A DNA stretch of 6,477 bases, taken from assembly GCA_014534155.1 (NCBI GenBank), contig JACVSB010000100.1:1-6477 (forward strand), written 5' to 3'. A model generated the notes under the pieces. That model searched no databases. It was not told the origin of the DNA and worked only from the letters and a program-made list of their open reading frames with translations. The position numbers and the translations under genes were made by a program. Source of the DNA: Thermoleophilia bacterium (GTDB lineage Bacteria > Actinomycetota > Thermoleophilia > Gaiellales > Gaiellaceae). How positions within the stretch are numbered: the first letter of the stretch is position 1; each line of letters begins with the position of its first letter. Of the stretch, positions 5,759 to 6,477 are shown in pieces.

Positions 5759-6048
5759 GCCGGCGGCGGCGAGCCGGCTGCGCTCTCCCCGGCCGAGACG
5801 GCCGCGTGGCTCGGAAGCTCCGTCCACCCGAGCCGCGAGGCCGGCTCCAGCGGGCCTTCCTCCGCCTTCGAGGAGGCGCGGGCGAGCCGCTCGAGGAGCA
5901 CGACCTTCTCGTCGGCATACCGGTGGACGGGATGGTCGTCGGGCAGGTCGCGGACGAGCGCGCGGACGCGCGCGCGAATCTGGTAGGCGAAGTGCGGGGT
6001 CGCTGGGCCGACCAGGAAGTCGATGTCGTCGATCGTCGGCTCCGCCAT
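5755..6048 (-). CDS. Conserved hypothetical protein, 97 aa, first gene of the fabL operon
   Basis: I do not recognise a characterised family, although the segment DFLVGPATPHFAYQIRAR (10-27) looks like a conserved motif I associate with small proteins of Thermoleophilia. The rest of the core is DLPDDHPVHRYADEKVVLLERLA (34-56) followed by SSKAEEGPLEP (59-69). The C-terminal 20 residues are Ala/Pro/Ser-rich and look disordered. No signal peptide, membrane segment or metal-binding cluster is visible, though His19, His39 and His42 are in the conserved-looking part. The ATG at 6048 has no ribosome binding site but lies six bases after a TAGAGT element, consistent with a leaderless message. Its TGA overlaps the fabL-type GTG by four bases, so translation of the reductase is probably coupled to it. 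A role related to fatty-acid or CoA/ACP metabolism is an inference from position only. Confidence 0.75.
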   Translation of the reverse strand: MAEPTIDDIDFLVGPATPHFAYQIRARVRALVRDLPDDHPVHRYADEKVVLLERLARASSKAEEGPLEPASRLGWTELPSHAAVSAGESAAGSPPPA

Positions 6049-6054
6049 GCGGTG

Positions 6055-6060
6055 ACTCTA
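6055..6060 (-). promoter_or_regulatory. Candidate -10 element (TAGAGT) for the fabL operon
   Basis: On the minus strand TAGAGT (6060-6055) fits TAnnnT and is followed by exactly six bases before the ATG at 6048, the spacing expected if transcription begins at the start codon. There is no Shine-Dalgarno sequence in front of this ATG, which supports a leaderless message. A good -35 element is not visible. Confidence 0.45.
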
Positions 6061-6076
6061 CGCGCTTCTCGCCGCG

Positions 6077-6082
6077 TATCGT
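6077..6082 (+). promoter_or_regulatory. Candidate -10 element (TATCGT) for the EamA transporter gene
   Basis: TATCGT fits TAnnnT and ends seven bases before the GTG at 6090, again compatible with a leaderless transcript starting at or one base before the start codon. GTGACT at 6052-6057 matches four of six TTGACA positions but at 19 bases' spacing, so it is a weak -35 candidate. The element lies where the -35 of the divergent fabL promoter should be, so the two promoters probably overlap. Confidence 0.45.
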
Positions 6083-6089
6083 CGCCCGC

Positions 6090-6477
6090 GTGCGCCACCG
6101 GATCCCAGCCGACGTCCTCCTGCTCACGACGATCGTCTGCTGGAGCTTCAACTTCACGGTCGTCAAGTACGCCCTCACGCACGGGTGGAACCCGCTGGCC
6201 TACTCGTCCGTTCGCTTCGCCCTCGGAGCCCTCCTCTTCTCCGGCGTGACCGTGCGGCGGGAGGGAACGCTCCGAGTCGCGCGCGAGGACGTCTGGCTCC
6301 TCGCGCTCGCCGCGGCTCTCGGAATCTACCTGAACCAGGTCTCGTTCACGTACTCCGTCCGCCTCACGAACGCGGCGACGGTCGCCCTCGTCTTCGGGAC
6401 GCTTCCCATCTTCGTCGCGCTCGTCTCCCGCGCGTTCCGCCTCGAGCGGCTTCGCCTGCGCCACTGGGCCGCTTCGG
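6090..6477 (+). CDS. EamA/DMT-family transporter, N-terminal part (partial)
   Basis: The GTG at 6090 opens a frame that runs without a stop to the window end, giving 129 residues of an integral membrane protein. Four hydrophobic segments are visible at about 9-29, 35-55, 69-90 and 95-116, fitting the first half of a ten-helix drug/metabolite transporter made of two EamA repeats. Diagnostic family features are the Trp-Ser-Phe-Asn-Phe stretch in helix 1 (18-22), PLAYSSVRFALGALL (35-49) in helix 2, LNQVSFTYSVRLTNAATVAL (81-100) and the TLPIFVAL segment (104-111). Such proteins export or import small metabolites such as amino acids or nucleobases; the substrate cannot be read from the sequence. 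No ribosome binding site precedes the start, but a TATCGT element does at leaderless spacing. The gene is divergent from the fabL operon with a 41-base gap. Confidence 0.88.
   Translation, partial: MRHRIPADVLLLTTIVCWSFNFTVVKYALTHGWNPLAYSSVRFALGALLFSGVTVRREGTLRVAREDVWLLALAAALGIYLNQVSFTYSVRLTNAATVALVFGTLPIFVALVSRAFRLERLRLRHWAAS

Noticed and set aside
5156..5986. A 276-residue plus-strand open frame opposite the FabL-type gene.
   Set aside because: Asp/Gly/Arg-rich without motifs; the minus-strand reductase explains the region.
5759..6178. Upstream extension of the FabL-type reading frame to an ATG at 6178.
   Set aside because: It crosses the 97-aa gene and the divergent promoter gap, has a basic low-complexity composition, and would put the nucleotide-binding motif about 150 residues from the N-terminus, unlike any FabL.
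5652..6464. A 270-residue minus-strand open frame overlapping the transporter gene.
   Set aside because: Its translation is a charged Glu/Arg/Asp-rich shadow of the EamA transporter, whose transmembrane pattern is clear on the plus strand.

Overview
The window is a high-GC bacterial chromosomal segment with densely packed genes on both strands. Third-position GC bias is so strong that long false open frames run opposite the real genes. Overall style, the protein families and candidate leaderless promoters suggest a high-GC actinobacterium. The small hypothetical proteins resemble ones I recall from Thermoleophilia (Gaiellales/Solirubrobacterales), but this assignment is inference. I see no mobile element, CRISPR array, tRNA or rRNA.

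Layout. (1) Positions 1-23, minus: the first codons of a gene leaving the window. (2) Positions 93-2612, minus: a secreted class A beta-lactamase-fold serine hydrolase with an N-terminal Ig-like region, followed 18 nt later by a membrane protein with three predicted transmembrane segments and a very long coiled coil. (3) Positions 2625-4413, plus: two uncharacterised proteins (185 and 96 aa) and a monofunctional proline dehydrogenase, closely packed and probably one operon. (4) Positions 6048-4419, minus: a 97-aa hypothetical protein, a FabL-type enoyl-ACP reductase and a LURP-one/scramblase-like (tubby-fold) protein, joined by 4-nt GTGA and ATGA overlaps. (5) Positions 6090-6477, plus: the N-terminal part of an EamA/DMT-family transporter, cut by the window end.

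How they work together. Proline dehydrogenase performs the first step of proline catabolism, delivering electrons to the respiratory chain; its P5C dehydrogenase partner is not in the window. The FabL-type enzyme most likely reduces enoyl-ACP in fatty acid elongation, and its translational coupling to a scramblase-like protein hints at a membrane-lipid theme. The serine hydrolase and the coiled-coil membrane protein may both act at the cell envelope.

The most useful points for a second look are the FabL signature (Tyr-x6-Lys) in what appears to be an actinobacterium, its coupled three-gene operon, the back-to-back candidate leaderless promoters in the 41-bp gap at 6049-6089, and the beta-lactamase homologue that carries KGG instead of KTG and lacks a recognisable omega-loop glutamate. 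I found no clear evidence of a wholly new multi-gene system; most of the window looks like ordinary chromosomal backbone with several uncharacterised lineage-specific proteins.
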